Positions 1 through 6,768 of a stretch of 9,298 nt of DNA are shown piece after piece. The stretch comes from Oscillospiraceae bacterium (lineage in GTDB: Bacteria > Bacillota > Clostridia > Oscillospirales > Oscillospiraceae), in contig SVKT01000058.1 in NCBI GenBank assembly GCA_015068335.1, positions 1-9,298 of the forward strand, read 5' to 3'. The first letter of the stretch is position 1; the number at the start of each line of letters is the position of its first letter. The translations under genes and the position numbers were made by a program. The notes under the pieces were generated by a model. It had not been told where the DNA came from. It did not search any database and saw only the letters and a program-made list of their open reading frames with translations.

Positions 1-1
1 C

Positions 2-3000
2 ATTTCCCTGTCCCTGAACGTACAGGCAGGAGAATGGACCTATGGCGAGGGTTCTAATGAATACACTGTGGAAGTCATTGCCACTGCGAGCGAGGGAGAT
101 ATTATCCCTCTGTCTGCATTGCAGTTGGTTTTAGCGTATGATAAAGATGCGTTAACATACAAAGGTGTATCCAGTGGCGTCAAATATGATGTTACCATTT
201 CCGGCGTCGGAACCTTTGAACAGGTACAAGAATTGCAAACCAGCAACAATAGCAATGCCGGGTACGTGAAGAACTTGTTTGCTTCTAGTTCGTCTACTGA
301 ATACCGTGTTGCGAGCGGCAGCGCTATTGCGACCTATACGTTTGCTGTTGCTTCTGATGAAGTGGAATCCGGCGCTGTGGAATTCAGTTTGAAGCAGGAT
401 ATTGACGACGGCAACTTCCTGATGTATTTGGACGGCTTCCAGAAGACGTACACGATGTCCGTCGGCGGCGCTGCTTCCGCCACCATCAATGGCGCTCTGC
501 CCACCATCGATGAAGTCTCCCTGGCCAGCTCTGCTGTGACAGTGGAGGGTGGTAATGCAGCTGCACAGACCGTGCAGGCCAGTGCGGTCTCTGTCAAGGG
601 AACGGATATTACCAACGATGTGACCTGGTCTGTTGTTCCCGCTGATCAGGGTGTGACCATCAGTGAGAGCGGTCTCGTTTCGGTCGATGCGAACGCGCAG
701 GCCGACTCCTACACCATTACTGCAACTGCCAAGGACGGCGTTTCCCAGGGCGACGCCAAGACCGCCCAACTGACCGTTACCCGCGCGGCGGAGCAGGTGA
801 GCAGCATTGCAATCTCTGGCAATCAGACCGTCACCATCAACGGCAAACTGGATGCAAGCAAGCCCACCGTGACCCTGACCGCCACTGTTCTGAACCAGTA
901 TGGCGATGCGTACTCCGGCGCCGTCACCTGGACTTCCAGCAATGAAGACGTGGCTACGGTCGCCGGCGGTGTCGTCACCGTGGAGGACTCCTCTGCCGCT
1001 GACGGCACACAGGTCACCATCACTGCTGCGGCCGGCGGAATGTCCGCCGAGCACGCCATTACCCTCAACCGTGCTGAGGCTGAAGCTTATGAGATCACTA
1101 CCGAGACGACCAATCTGGTGATCCCCCTGGACGATACTGACAATGAGTATACGTTCACGCTGAAAGACCAGTTCGGCGACAAAATCGAAACCAATAAGTG
1201 GAAATTGAACGGTTCTGTTGCCGGTGTTGGGATAGACCACACGAACGGCAAGTTGTGGGTCTCTAAGGATGCTGAAAGCGGCACAAAGTTCAAGGTGACG
1301 CTTTCCGACATGGAATCCATGCAATCTGTGGAGCTCACTTTGCACAAGGCTGCCATGGTGGACGACAGCTGGGGCACCCCCACCACCTCCACCACGTATG
1401 GCGATGCCACCTGGGGCGAACTGTTCGAGGCTGTCACCGGTAAGACCACGGCTTCCATCACAGCGGTTGAGACCGGCGAAGTTACCGGCACGTATACCAT
1501 TGACATGAACGGCAGCAAATATCCTGTAGTTTCCGGCTCGCCCTATAACGTGACTGCCACATTTACCATTGCTGACGGCCAGCAGGTAGGCGGCGTGGAT
1601 TTGAGCGGCGTTGCTTTCACCAAGACCTTCCAGGTCACCGTGGACAAGAAGCCGATTACGATTGCCATGGACGACAAGACCAAGGAGTACGGTGCTGCAG
1701 ATCCTGAGTGGACATGGACAGTTCCTGCCAATGCTCTGGTAGGTAATGATGCGGAGAATGTCATCAGTGTCACTCCGGCTCTCAACGGCACCAGCATTAC
1801 CGGTACTGCCGCGGCGGACAACTACGCTGTTACTGTGACTCCCGGTACTTTTACTGTGACCAAACGTACTCTGACTGTCTCTGCCGGAAATGATTTGGTG
1901 GTTACCAAGACCTATGATGGCACCACCTCTGCCGGTGCTGTCTCCGGTACTCTGATACTGAACAATGTGTTTGGTACCGATATTGTTTCTGTGGTCTACA
2001 CGGATATCACCGCCGGCGTATATCCCGCAGCCGATGTGGACACCGGCATGGCTGTTACTCTGAACGGCATTGCCATTGTCGGCGCGGATGCTGAAAACTA
2101 TCAGCTGAGCAGCACTACCCTGACTGCGAATGTGGGCGCTATTATTGCCAAGAACATTGCGGACACCGAAGTTGTTGTGGCCGATATTCCGGCACAGAAC
2201 TACAAGAATGCCCAGATCCGACCGGAGCTGACCGTCACCTATGCGGGGATGACGCTGGATGGCGAGGACTATACCGTGGCTTATGGCGCAAATAAGGATT
2301 GTGTCGACGGCGAGCAGGATGGCTCTGTCTCCATTACCGGCAAGGGCAACTACACCGGCACCAAGACTGTGTATTTCGACATTGTTCCTACTACTACGAC
2401 CCTGAAAATCAAGGATAGTTATGGTGCCAATGCGGAATACGATATGACGCCGATTGCCGAGCCCACCGCTGACGAGGTTGAGTGCAATATCGAAGGTGTG
2501 ACCGTTAACTTTACCTATTACGCTGACGCGGAAGGTAATCAGGCCATTGCTGCCCCCGTAAATGCCGGAACCTATTATGTGAAGGCTTCCGTTCAGGCGG
2601 GCACCAACTATACTGCGGTAGACTCTGCGCTGAAACAGTTTACCGTTGCGCCCAGAGATATTAATGAGGCGGCGGCGGCAGTTTCCGACCAGACCTATTC
2701 CGGAGAGGCGCTGACTCCCGCTGTTTCCGTGGTGGACTTTGACGGCGCAAGCCCTCTGGTGGACGCTGCTGACTTCACTGTCGAGTATAGCGATAATACC
2801 AATGCAGGTACTGCCAAGGCAACCGTTATCGGTAAGGGCAATTACACCGGCAGCAAGGTGGTTGAATTTGAAATCGCTCCGCTGGATATCACGGCCACGA
2901 TGAATGTGGTTGTGGCTGGCGGCAGCACCTATACCGGCACGGAGCAGAAGCCTGCCGTTACCGTGACCGCCGGCGAAACCACGCTGGTCGATGGCACGGA

Positions 3001-4903
3001 TTACGAACTGACTTACAGCAACAACATCGATGCCGGTGATGCCACCGTTACCGTTACCTGCCGGGGCAACTATGTCGGTATGGCAACAGAAGACTTTAAC
3101 ATTGCAAAGGCGGCATTGACGCTGGATACTGTTACTGTGGCCGAAAAGGACTATAACGGCAAGGTGGATGATGTCAACATTACCGCTGTTGTGTTCGCTG
3201 GTTTGCAGAATGGAGAAACCCTGACGCTGGGCACCGATTTCACACTCAGCAATGTGATCTACACGAGCCCCAACGCAAACGAGAGCGCAGAGGTCACCGG
3301 GACCATCGCTCTGGCAGATACCGACAAGGCCAACAACTACGAGTTGGATGCCGGTGCGTTCCTTACCACGGGCAAGGTCGACAAGGCCGCTTTGAGCGTC
3401 ACCGCCAAGGATCACACCATCGTTTACGGCGATGCACCTGCCAACAGCGGCGTGGACTATGCCGGATTTGTGAACGGCGAGACCACCTCTGTTCTGGGCG
3501 GCGAACTGGCGTATGATTACGCTTATGCCCAGTACGGCGATGTGGGAGCCTATGCCATTACGCCCAAGGGTCTGACTTCTGAGAACTATGACATCACCTT
3601 CCTGCCCGGCGAACTGACGGTCGAGCAGAAGGAAGTTGCCCTGACCTGGACCGGCACCGGCACGCAGTATTACAACGGCACGGAAAAGACAGTCACCGCA
3701 GCGGTTGCCGACGGTTACCTCGTCAACGGCGACGAGGTCGCTGTCACGGTTACCGGAGGCAAGCAGACGAACGTCGGCACCTACGTTGCCGTTGCCACCG
3801 CGCTGACCGGAGCCAAGGCCGGCAACTACAAACTGCCTGCCGAGGGTTCTGCTGACTTTGAGATCGTCGATATTCGCAGCGCTTCCGTCACCTTTACCCT
3901 CTATAATGGCACGACGCAGACGGTTGAGTACGCTGCGGAGGATCTGATGACCCAATTGCCCGTGGATAGTCGCCCCGGTTATCGATTTGCCGGCTGGAAG
4001 TTCAAGGGCAACGGCGTTGAGATCGACAACCAGACCTACACCCGGTTGACGGATGCTTTGCTGACCGCTCTGGATGCGGCAGCCGAGCCGCTGACTGCTG
4101 AACCTCGGTTTGCTTCGATTCCCAGCAGCACGAAACAGAACTATACCATCAAAGCGAGTGCCGGTGAGGGCGGAACCATTTCTCCCGAGGGCGCAGTGAC
4201 TGTTGCCAAGGGCGAGAGTGTAACGTTCACATTTACTCCCGAGGTGGGCTACCGCGTTAAGACGGTTAAGGTCGACCAGAAAGTTGTGACTGCGGATTCC
4301 AGTTACACGTTTGAAACTGTGAAGAGCAACCACACCATTGAAGTGACCTACGAAAAGATCCAGTATGTGAACCCCTTCTCCGACGTGGATGCCGGAAAGT
4401 ACTATTACGATGCGGTGCTGTGGGCCGTGGAAAAGGGAATCACCCGCGGCACGACGGACACCACCTTCGAACCCACGGCGATCTGCAACCGCGGTCAGAT
4501 GGTGACCTTCCTGTGGCGTGCTGCCGGCGAGCCGGAGCCCAAGACCACGGAGAATCCCTTCGCTGACGTGAGCGCAGATGCGTACTATTACAAGGCTGTG
4601 CTGTGGGCCGCGGAAAACGGTATCACCAATGGCCTTACGGCGACCTGCTTTGGCCCTGCGCAGGCCTGTACCCGCGGTCAGATGGCCGCCTTCCTGTGGC
4701 GTGCCGGCGGCAAGCAGGCGCCTGCCGGAACGACCAGCGCCTTCACCGACGTGGATGCCGGAAAGTACTATTACGATGCAGTGCTGTGGGCGGCTGAACG
4801 CGGCATTACCCTCGGCAAGACTGCAACGACGTTTGCGCCTGCGGAGGCTTGTAACCGCGGCCAGATGGTGACCTTCCTGTATCGCAACGCCCTGGCGAAG
4901 TAA
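2..4903 (+). CDS. Large SLH-anchored surface protein with cohesin-like, Big2 and MBG/YDG-type repeats (5' end outside window)
   Basis: The reading frame is open from position 2 to the TAA at 4901-4903, giving 1633 visible residues; the start and signal peptide lie upstream of the window. Domains by nucleotide position: a cohesin-like beta-sandwich (about 2-470, with the LAYDKDALTYKGV strand pattern); two Big2-type Ig-like domains (503-784, 794-1067); a weaker Ig-like domain (about 1085-1349); a long series of MBG/YDG-type beta domains (about 1355-3870), with KTYDGTTSAG at about 1907-1936 and three GKGNYTG-type repeats; an InlB/Flg_new-like stretch with GYRFAGWK (about 3875-4110); a second B-repeat-like domain (about 4139-4354); and three SLH domains (4367-4873). 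SLH domains normally bind pyruvylated secondary cell-wall polymer, so the protein should sit on the cell surface, probably as an adhesin or scaffold; this role is inferred. No enzymatic domain is seen. The first 440 bases or so are clearly lower in GC than the rest. Transcription ends at the hairpins after the stop. Confidence 0.93.
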   Translation: MSLSLNVQAGEWTYGEGSNEYTVEVIATASEGDIIPLSALQLVLAYDKDALTYKGVSSGVKYDVTISGVGTFEQVQELQTSNNSNAGYVKNLFASSSSTEYRVASGSAIATYTFAVASDEVESGAVEFSLKQDIDDGNFLMYLDGFQKTYTMSVGGAASATINGALPTIDEVSLASSAVTVEGGNAAAQTVQASAVSVKGTDITNDVTWSVVPADQGVTISESGLVSVDANAQADSYTITATAKDGVSQGDAKTAQLTVTRAAEQVSSIAISGNQTVTINGKLDASKPTVTLTATVLNQYGDAYSGAVTWTSSNEDVATVAGGVVTVEDSSAADGTQVTITAAAGGMSAEHAITLNRAEAEAYEITTETTNLVIPLDDTDNEYTFTLKDQFGDKIETNKWKLNGSVAGVGIDHTNGKLWVSKDAESGTKFKVTLSDMESMQSVELTLHKAAMVDDSWGTPTTSTTYGDATWGELFEAVTGKTTASITAVETGEVTGTYTIDMNGSKYPVVSGSPYNVTATFTIADGQQVGGVDLSGVAFTKTFQVTVDKKPITIAMDDKTKEYGAADPEWTWTVPANALVGNDAENVISVTPALNGTSITGTAAADNYAVTVTPGTFTVTKRTLTVSAGNDLVVTKTYDGTTSAGAVSGTLILNNVFGTDIVSVVYTDITAGVYPAADVDTGMAVTLNGIAIVGADAENYQLSSTTLTANVGAIIAKNIADTEVVVADIPAQNYKNAQIRPELTVTYAGMTLDGEDYTVAYGANKDCVDGEQDGSVSITGKGNYTGTKTVYFDIVPTTTTLKIKDSYGANAEYDMTPIAEPTADEVECNIEGVTVNFTYYADAEGNQAIAAPVNAGTYYVKASVQAGTNYTAVDSALKQFTVAPRDINEAAAAVSDQTYSGEALTPAVSVVDFDGASPLVDAADFTVEYSDNTNAGTAKATVIGKGNYTGSKVVEFEIAPLDITATMNVVVAGGSTYTGTEQKPAVTVTAGETTLVDGTDYELTYSNNIDAGDATVTVTCRGNYVGMATEDFNIAKAALTLDTVTVAEKDYNGKVDDVNITAVVFAGLQNGETLTLGTDFTLSNVIYTSPNANESAEVTGTIALADTDKANNYELDAGAFLTTGKVDKAALSVTAKDHTIVYGDAPANSGVDYAGFVNGETTSVLGGELAYDYAYAQYGDVGAYAITPKGLTSENYDITFLPGELTVEQKEVALTWTGTGTQYYNGTEKTVTAAVADGYLVNGDEVAVTVTGGKQTNVGTYVAVATALTGAKAGNYKLPAEGSADFEIVDIRSASVTFTLYNGTTQTVEYAAEDLMTQLPVDSRPGYRFAGWKFKGNGVEIDNQTYTRLTDALLTALDAAAEPLTAEPRFASIPSSTKQNYTIKASAGEGGTISPEGAVTVAKGESVTFTFTPEVGYRVKTVKVDQKVVTADSSYTFETVKSNHTIEVTYEKIQYVNPFSDVDAGKYYYDAVLWAVEKGITRGTTDTTFEPTAICNRGQMVTFLWRAAGEPEPKTTENPFADVSADAYYYKAVLWAAENGITNGLTATCFGPAQACTRGQMAAFLWRAGGKQAPAGTTSAFTDVDAGKYYYDAVLWAAERGITLGKTATTFAPAEACNRGQMVTFLYRNALAK
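2339..3079 (+). repeat. Three protein-level repeats ending in GKGNYTG-type motifs
   Basis: The motif GKGNYTG at 2339-2359 recurs as GKGNYTG at 2831-2851 and RGNYVG within 3059-3079. Each sits at the same place in a module of about 75-80 residues: a Y-[KST]-[NG] start, a DYTV/DFTV/DYEL strand, an [AG]-x-x-x-V-[ST] strand, the motif, then an F-x-I strand. Between the first and second copies lies a different, unrelated beta domain (about 2393-2651). These are the type of stalk modules found in many Firmicute surface proteins. Their ligand, if any, is not evident. Confidence 0.75.
4381..4425 (+). repeat. 45-bp direct repeat, copy 1 (in SLH unit 1)
   Basis: This 45-bp stretch, coding for DVDAGKYYYDAVLW and flanking bases, matches 4747-4791 at 44 of 45 positions (G at 4414, A at 4780). 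The two copies are 366 bp apart, an exact multiple of three. The intervening SLH unit 2 is much less similar at DNA level. Confidence 0.95.
4747..4791 (+). repeat. 45-bp direct repeat, copy 2 (in SLH unit 3)
   Basis: Second copy of the near-identical repeat at 4381-4425, with a single synonymous difference (GCG to GCA, Ala). Such identity at third codon positions suggests a recent duplication or gene conversion between SLH units 1 and 3. Confidence 0.95.
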
Positions 4904-4944
4904 GCCAACGCGCGCATAAAAGAATACCGTCCGGGTCTGCGCCC

Positions 4945-4980
4945 GCGACAAAAGAGCAGGGGGACGTAAAGTCCCCCTGC
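4945..4980 (-). terminator. Hairpin terminator, best oriented for minus-strand transcripts (backup for xpt)
   Basis: A perfect 10-bp stem, GCAGGGGGAC (4956-4965) with GTCCCCCTGC (4971-4980), closes a five-base loop. Read on the minus strand it is followed by TCTTTTGT, a reasonable U-tract; on the plus strand the following ACTTTCGTT is weaker. It may act in both directions between the convergent surface-protein gene and xpt. Confidence 0.7.
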
Positions 4981-5010
4981 ACTTTCGTTCAGAGATGATG
5001 TGAAATGATA

Positions 5011-5049
5011 AACCCGTCCGGCAGAAGACCTGCCGGACGGGTTTTGTTT
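5011..5049 (+). terminator. Rho-independent terminator of the surface-protein gene, probably bidirectional
   Basis: A 14-bp perfect stem, AACCCGTCCGGCAG (5011-5024) with its complement at 5030-5043, has a five-base loop AAGAC. On the plus strand it runs into TTTTGTTT. On the minus strand the stem is followed by TATCATTTC, so it can also stop xpt transcripts, whose stop codon is only 20 bases away. It lies about 110 bases after the surface-protein stop codon. Confidence 0.85.
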
Positions 5050-5063
5050 GGTTGCTGCGGGGA

Positions 5064-5642
5064 TCAGTCGTCGTCCCGGAAGACAATGTTGCCGGGCTCG
5101 GCGGATTCGATGATGGCCAGGGATTTAAGGTTCACGCCTGCGGCGCGCAGACGGTCACCGCCGCCCTGAAAGCCCTTCTCCACGGCGCAGCCGATGCCCA
5201 TCAGGGTGGCGCCGGCGGCGGTCACGATGTCGCACAGGCCGCGCATTGCTTCGCCGTTGGCCATAAAATCGTCGATGATCAGAACCTTGTCATCGGCGGA
5301 GATCCACTCCTTGGAGACCAGCAGCGTGACCTTCTTTTTGTAGGTGTAGGAGAAGATGTCGCTCTGGTACAATCCGCCCTCGATGTTGTCGCTCTTGGCC
5401 TTCTTGGCGAAGACCATAGGCTTGTTGAAGTGGCGGGCAACGATGGCGGACAGGGCAATGCCGGACGCCTCGGCGGTGAGGATCATCGTGATCTCGTCCA
5501 TATTGAAGTGCTTGCCGAACTCCTCGGCGATGTGCTCCATCAGTTCGGTGTCGATGCGGTGGTTCAGGAAGCCGTCCACCTTGATGATGTTGCCGGGAAG
5601 AACCTTGGCTTCTTTTGCAATGCGCTCTTTCAACTCCTGCAT
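5064..5642 (-). CDS. xpt: Xanthine phosphoribosyltransferase
   Basis: This 192-residue protein should transfer the phosphoribosyl group of PRPP to xanthine, giving XMP for guanine nucleotide salvage in the cytoplasm. It resembles the Bacillus Xpt family along its whole length: N-terminal MQELKERIAKEA, the KVDGFLNHRID segment (21-31) and the PRPP-binding loop VLIIDDFMANGEA (120-132) with the two adjacent acidic residues. The C-terminal part (EKGFQGG at 155-161, then LAIIES) is also typical. The related PurR regulator carries an extra N-terminal winged helix, which is absent here. I chose the ATG at 5640-5642 because GAGGGGG (5650-5656) lies seven bases upstream and because family members start at this point; an upstream in-frame ATG at 5681 would add 13 unlikely residues. 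The gene is monocistronic, with its own promoter and shared convergent terminators downstream. Confidence 0.95.
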   Translation of the reverse strand: MQELKERIAKEAKVLPGNIIKVDGFLNHRIDTELMEHIAEEFGKHFNMDEITMILTAEASGIALSAIVARHFNKPMVFAKKAKSDNIEGGLYQSDIFSYTYKKKVTLLVSKEWISADDKVLIIDDFMANGEAMRGLCDIVTAAGATLMGIGCAVEKGFQGGGDRLRAAGVNLKSLAIIESAEPGNIVFRDDD

Positions 5643-5704
5643 TGGAATTCCCCCTCGTTTCTCGCGGATTGCCGGCGGCAAACCGGTGTTTTTTTACAAC
5701 TTAT

Positions 5705-5733
5705 ATTATCACGGATTCCGCGTCGTTTTGCAA
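5705..5733 (-). promoter_or_regulatory. Sigma-A promoter of xpt
   Basis: On the minus strand TTGCAA (5728-5733) is followed after exactly 17 bases by GATAAT (5705-5710). The predicted start is near 5698, leaving a leader of about 55 bases before the ATG. That leader is too short for a purine riboswitch plus expression platform, and no aptamer-like sequence is seen. Confidence 0.75.
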
Positions 5734-5801
5734 CAGTCTTTCCATAAAAAAGAACAAATAAATAGGAGACTGTCCCGGGAAAAACATTGTGCGAATTTGA
5801 C

Positions 5802-5843
5802 AAAAGGGAACAAAACCGCACCGCGGCGGTGCGCGGTGCGGTT
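5802..5843 (-). terminator. Rho-independent terminator of mrp
   Basis: A 12-bp perfect stem, AACCGCACCGCG at 5814-5825 with its complement at 5832-5843 and a six-base loop, begins seven bases after the mrp stop codon. On the minus strand it is followed by TTGTTCCCTTTT. It separates mrp from xpt. Confidence 0.88.
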
Positions 5844-5850
5844 GAGAGAA

Positions 5851-6672
5851 TTATCTGGATTCCAGAAGGTCGGCGGCGGCGTCCAGCCAACTGCCTTCGA
5901 AGGCTTCGATGTTGCCGGCGTCCACCAACGCGGCCAGCGCGGGGTCAATGGGCATCTCGGCCAGCACGGGCAGGCTGTGCCGTGCGGCGGCCTCGGCGGT
6001 CTTGCCCTCGCCGAACAGGCGCAGTTTCTTGCCGCAGTCGGGGCAGAGGAGATAACTCATATTCTCCACGATGCCCACGATAGGCACTTCCATCATCTCG
6101 GCCATCTTCACGGCCTTTTCCACCACCATACTCACCAACTCCTGGGGAGAGGCGACGATGATGATACCGTCCAGGGGGATGGACTGGAACACGGACAGGG
6201 ACACGTCACCGGTGCCGGGAGGCATATCCACAAACAGGAATTCACAGTTCCACAGCACGTCCGTCCAGAACTGCTGCACCACGCCGGCGATGACGGGGCC
6301 GCGCCAGATGACGGGGTCGGTCTCGTTGGCCAGCAGCAGGTTGGTGGACATAACCTGAATGCCGGTGCGGGACTCCATAGGGATCAGACCGTCGGCGGTG
6401 CCCACAGCCTGGCCGTGAATGCCGAAAGCCTTGGGGATGGAGGGGCCGGTGACGTCGGCGTCCATCACGCCGACCTCATAGCCGCGGCGGCGCATCGTCA
6501 CAGCCAACTGGCAGGTGGTCATAGACTTGCCCACGCCGCCCTTACCGGACACGATGCCGTACACCTTGCCGATGCGGGCTTTGGAATGATGCTCTTTCAA
6601 AAGAGACTGGGGCTGCTGCCGTTCCCCGCAGTTTTCGCCGCAGGTGGAGCAGTTGTGCGTGCATTCGCTCAT
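5851..6672 (-). CDS. mrp: Mrp/ApbC (Nbp35-like) P-loop ATPase, iron-sulfur cluster carrier
   Basis: This 273-residue cytoplasmic protein belongs to the Mrp/Nbp35 branch of the ParA/MinD (SIMIBI) ATPases, which bind and pass on Fe-S clusters. Residues 3-15 form a cysteine cluster (C4, C8, C11, C15). They are followed by the deviant Walker A GKGGVGKS (43-50) with its signature first lysine, the switch region DADVTGPS (71-78), Walker B-like DMPPGTGD (149-156) and the C-P-D-C pair (210-213) that bridges the cluster at the dimer interface. There is no N-terminal DUF59/MIP18 domain. I chose the ATG at 6670-6672 over the ATG two codons upstream because AAGGAG (6681-6686) is eight bases from the former but only two from the latter. 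The gene has its own promoter within the end of the YhaN-like gene and a terminator just after its stop. The exact client proteins cannot be told from sequence. Confidence 0.95.
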   Translation of the reverse strand: MSECTHNCSTCGENCGERQQPQSLLKEHHSKARIGKVYGIVSGKGGVGKSMTTCQLAVTMRRRGYEVGVMDADVTGPSIPKAFGIHGQAVGTADGLIPMESRTGIQVMSTNLLLANETDPVIWRGPVIAGVVQQFWTDVLWNCEFLFVDMPPGTGDVSLSVFQSIPLDGIIIVASPQELVSMVVEKAVKMAEMMEVPIVGIVENMSYLLCPDCGKKLRLFGEGKTAEAAARHSLPVLAEMPIDPALAALVDAGNIEAFEGSWLDAAADLLESR

Positions 6673-6702
6673 ATGCATAACTCCTTTTTTTGATCTCGCT
6701 CA

Positions 6703-6722
6703 CGCGCGGGATGCGCCGCGCG
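6703..6722 (-). other. GC-rich hairpin in the mrp leader
   Basis: CGCGCGG (6703-6709) and CCGCGCG (6716-6722) can form a seven-base-pair stem with a six-base loop in the 5' leader of mrp, upstream of the Shine-Dalgarno site. No U-tract follows on the minus strand, so it is not a terminator. It may stabilise the 5' end of the message; its role is a guess. Confidence 0.5.
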
Positions 6723-6740
6723 GATGTATTTCCAAGGGCT

Positions 6741-6768
6741 ATTATACCGTTTCGGCGGGATTCGTCAA
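6741..6768 (-). promoter_or_regulatory. Sigma-A promoter of mrp, overlapping the stop codon of the YhaN-like gene
   Basis: On the minus strand TTGACG (6763-6768) is followed after 16 bases by a perfect TATAAT (6741-6746). The -10 box contains the TAA stop codon (6742-6744) of the upstream gene. The predicted start near 6734 gives a leader of about 60 bases. Confidence 0.8.

Larger units (their letters stand above)
4367..4873 (+). repeat. Three C-terminal SLH domains of the surface protein
   Basis: Three SLH units lie at about 4367-4498, 4553-4687 and 4736-4873. Each follows the pattern F-[ST/A]-D-V-x-A-x-x-Y-Y-Y-x-A-V-L-W-A, then G-I-T-x-G, then a C-[NT]-R-G-Q-M-x-x-F-L motif. The last motif replaces the classical TRAE loop. 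Three tandem units are the usual number for one trimeric wall-anchoring module. Each unit keeps one cysteine just before the R-G-Q motif, and the middle unit has a second cysteine (TATCFGP). The domains lie at the extreme C-terminus, with only about ten residues after the last one. Confidence 0.93.

Noticed and set aside
152..5086. A 1644-codon open frame on the minus strand across the surface-protein gene
   Set aside because: It is codon-aligned with the sense gene, reads low-complexity His/Gly/Arg-rich sequence, shows no domain, and is explained by missing TTA, CTA and TCA sense codons.
5643..5681. Longer xpt start at the upstream ATG
   Set aside because: It adds 13 residues not seen in the family and bypasses the strong GAGGGGG ribosome site located seven bases before the ATG at 5642.
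5052..5747. A 231-codon plus-strand frame over xpt
   Set aside because: It is the complement of a clear xpt gene; its translation has no recognisable features and no ribosome site supports it.
5764..5780. Imperfect palindrome GGAGACTGTCCC upstream of the xpt promoter, considered as an operator or REP-like remnant
   Set aside because: The symmetry is short and imperfect, there is only one copy in the window, and no transposase or regulator gene is nearby.
5356..6693. A 445-codon plus-strand frame across xpt and mrp
   Set aside because: It spans two well-supported minus-strand genes and the terminator and promoter between them, and the translation is His/Gly-rich shadow sequence.
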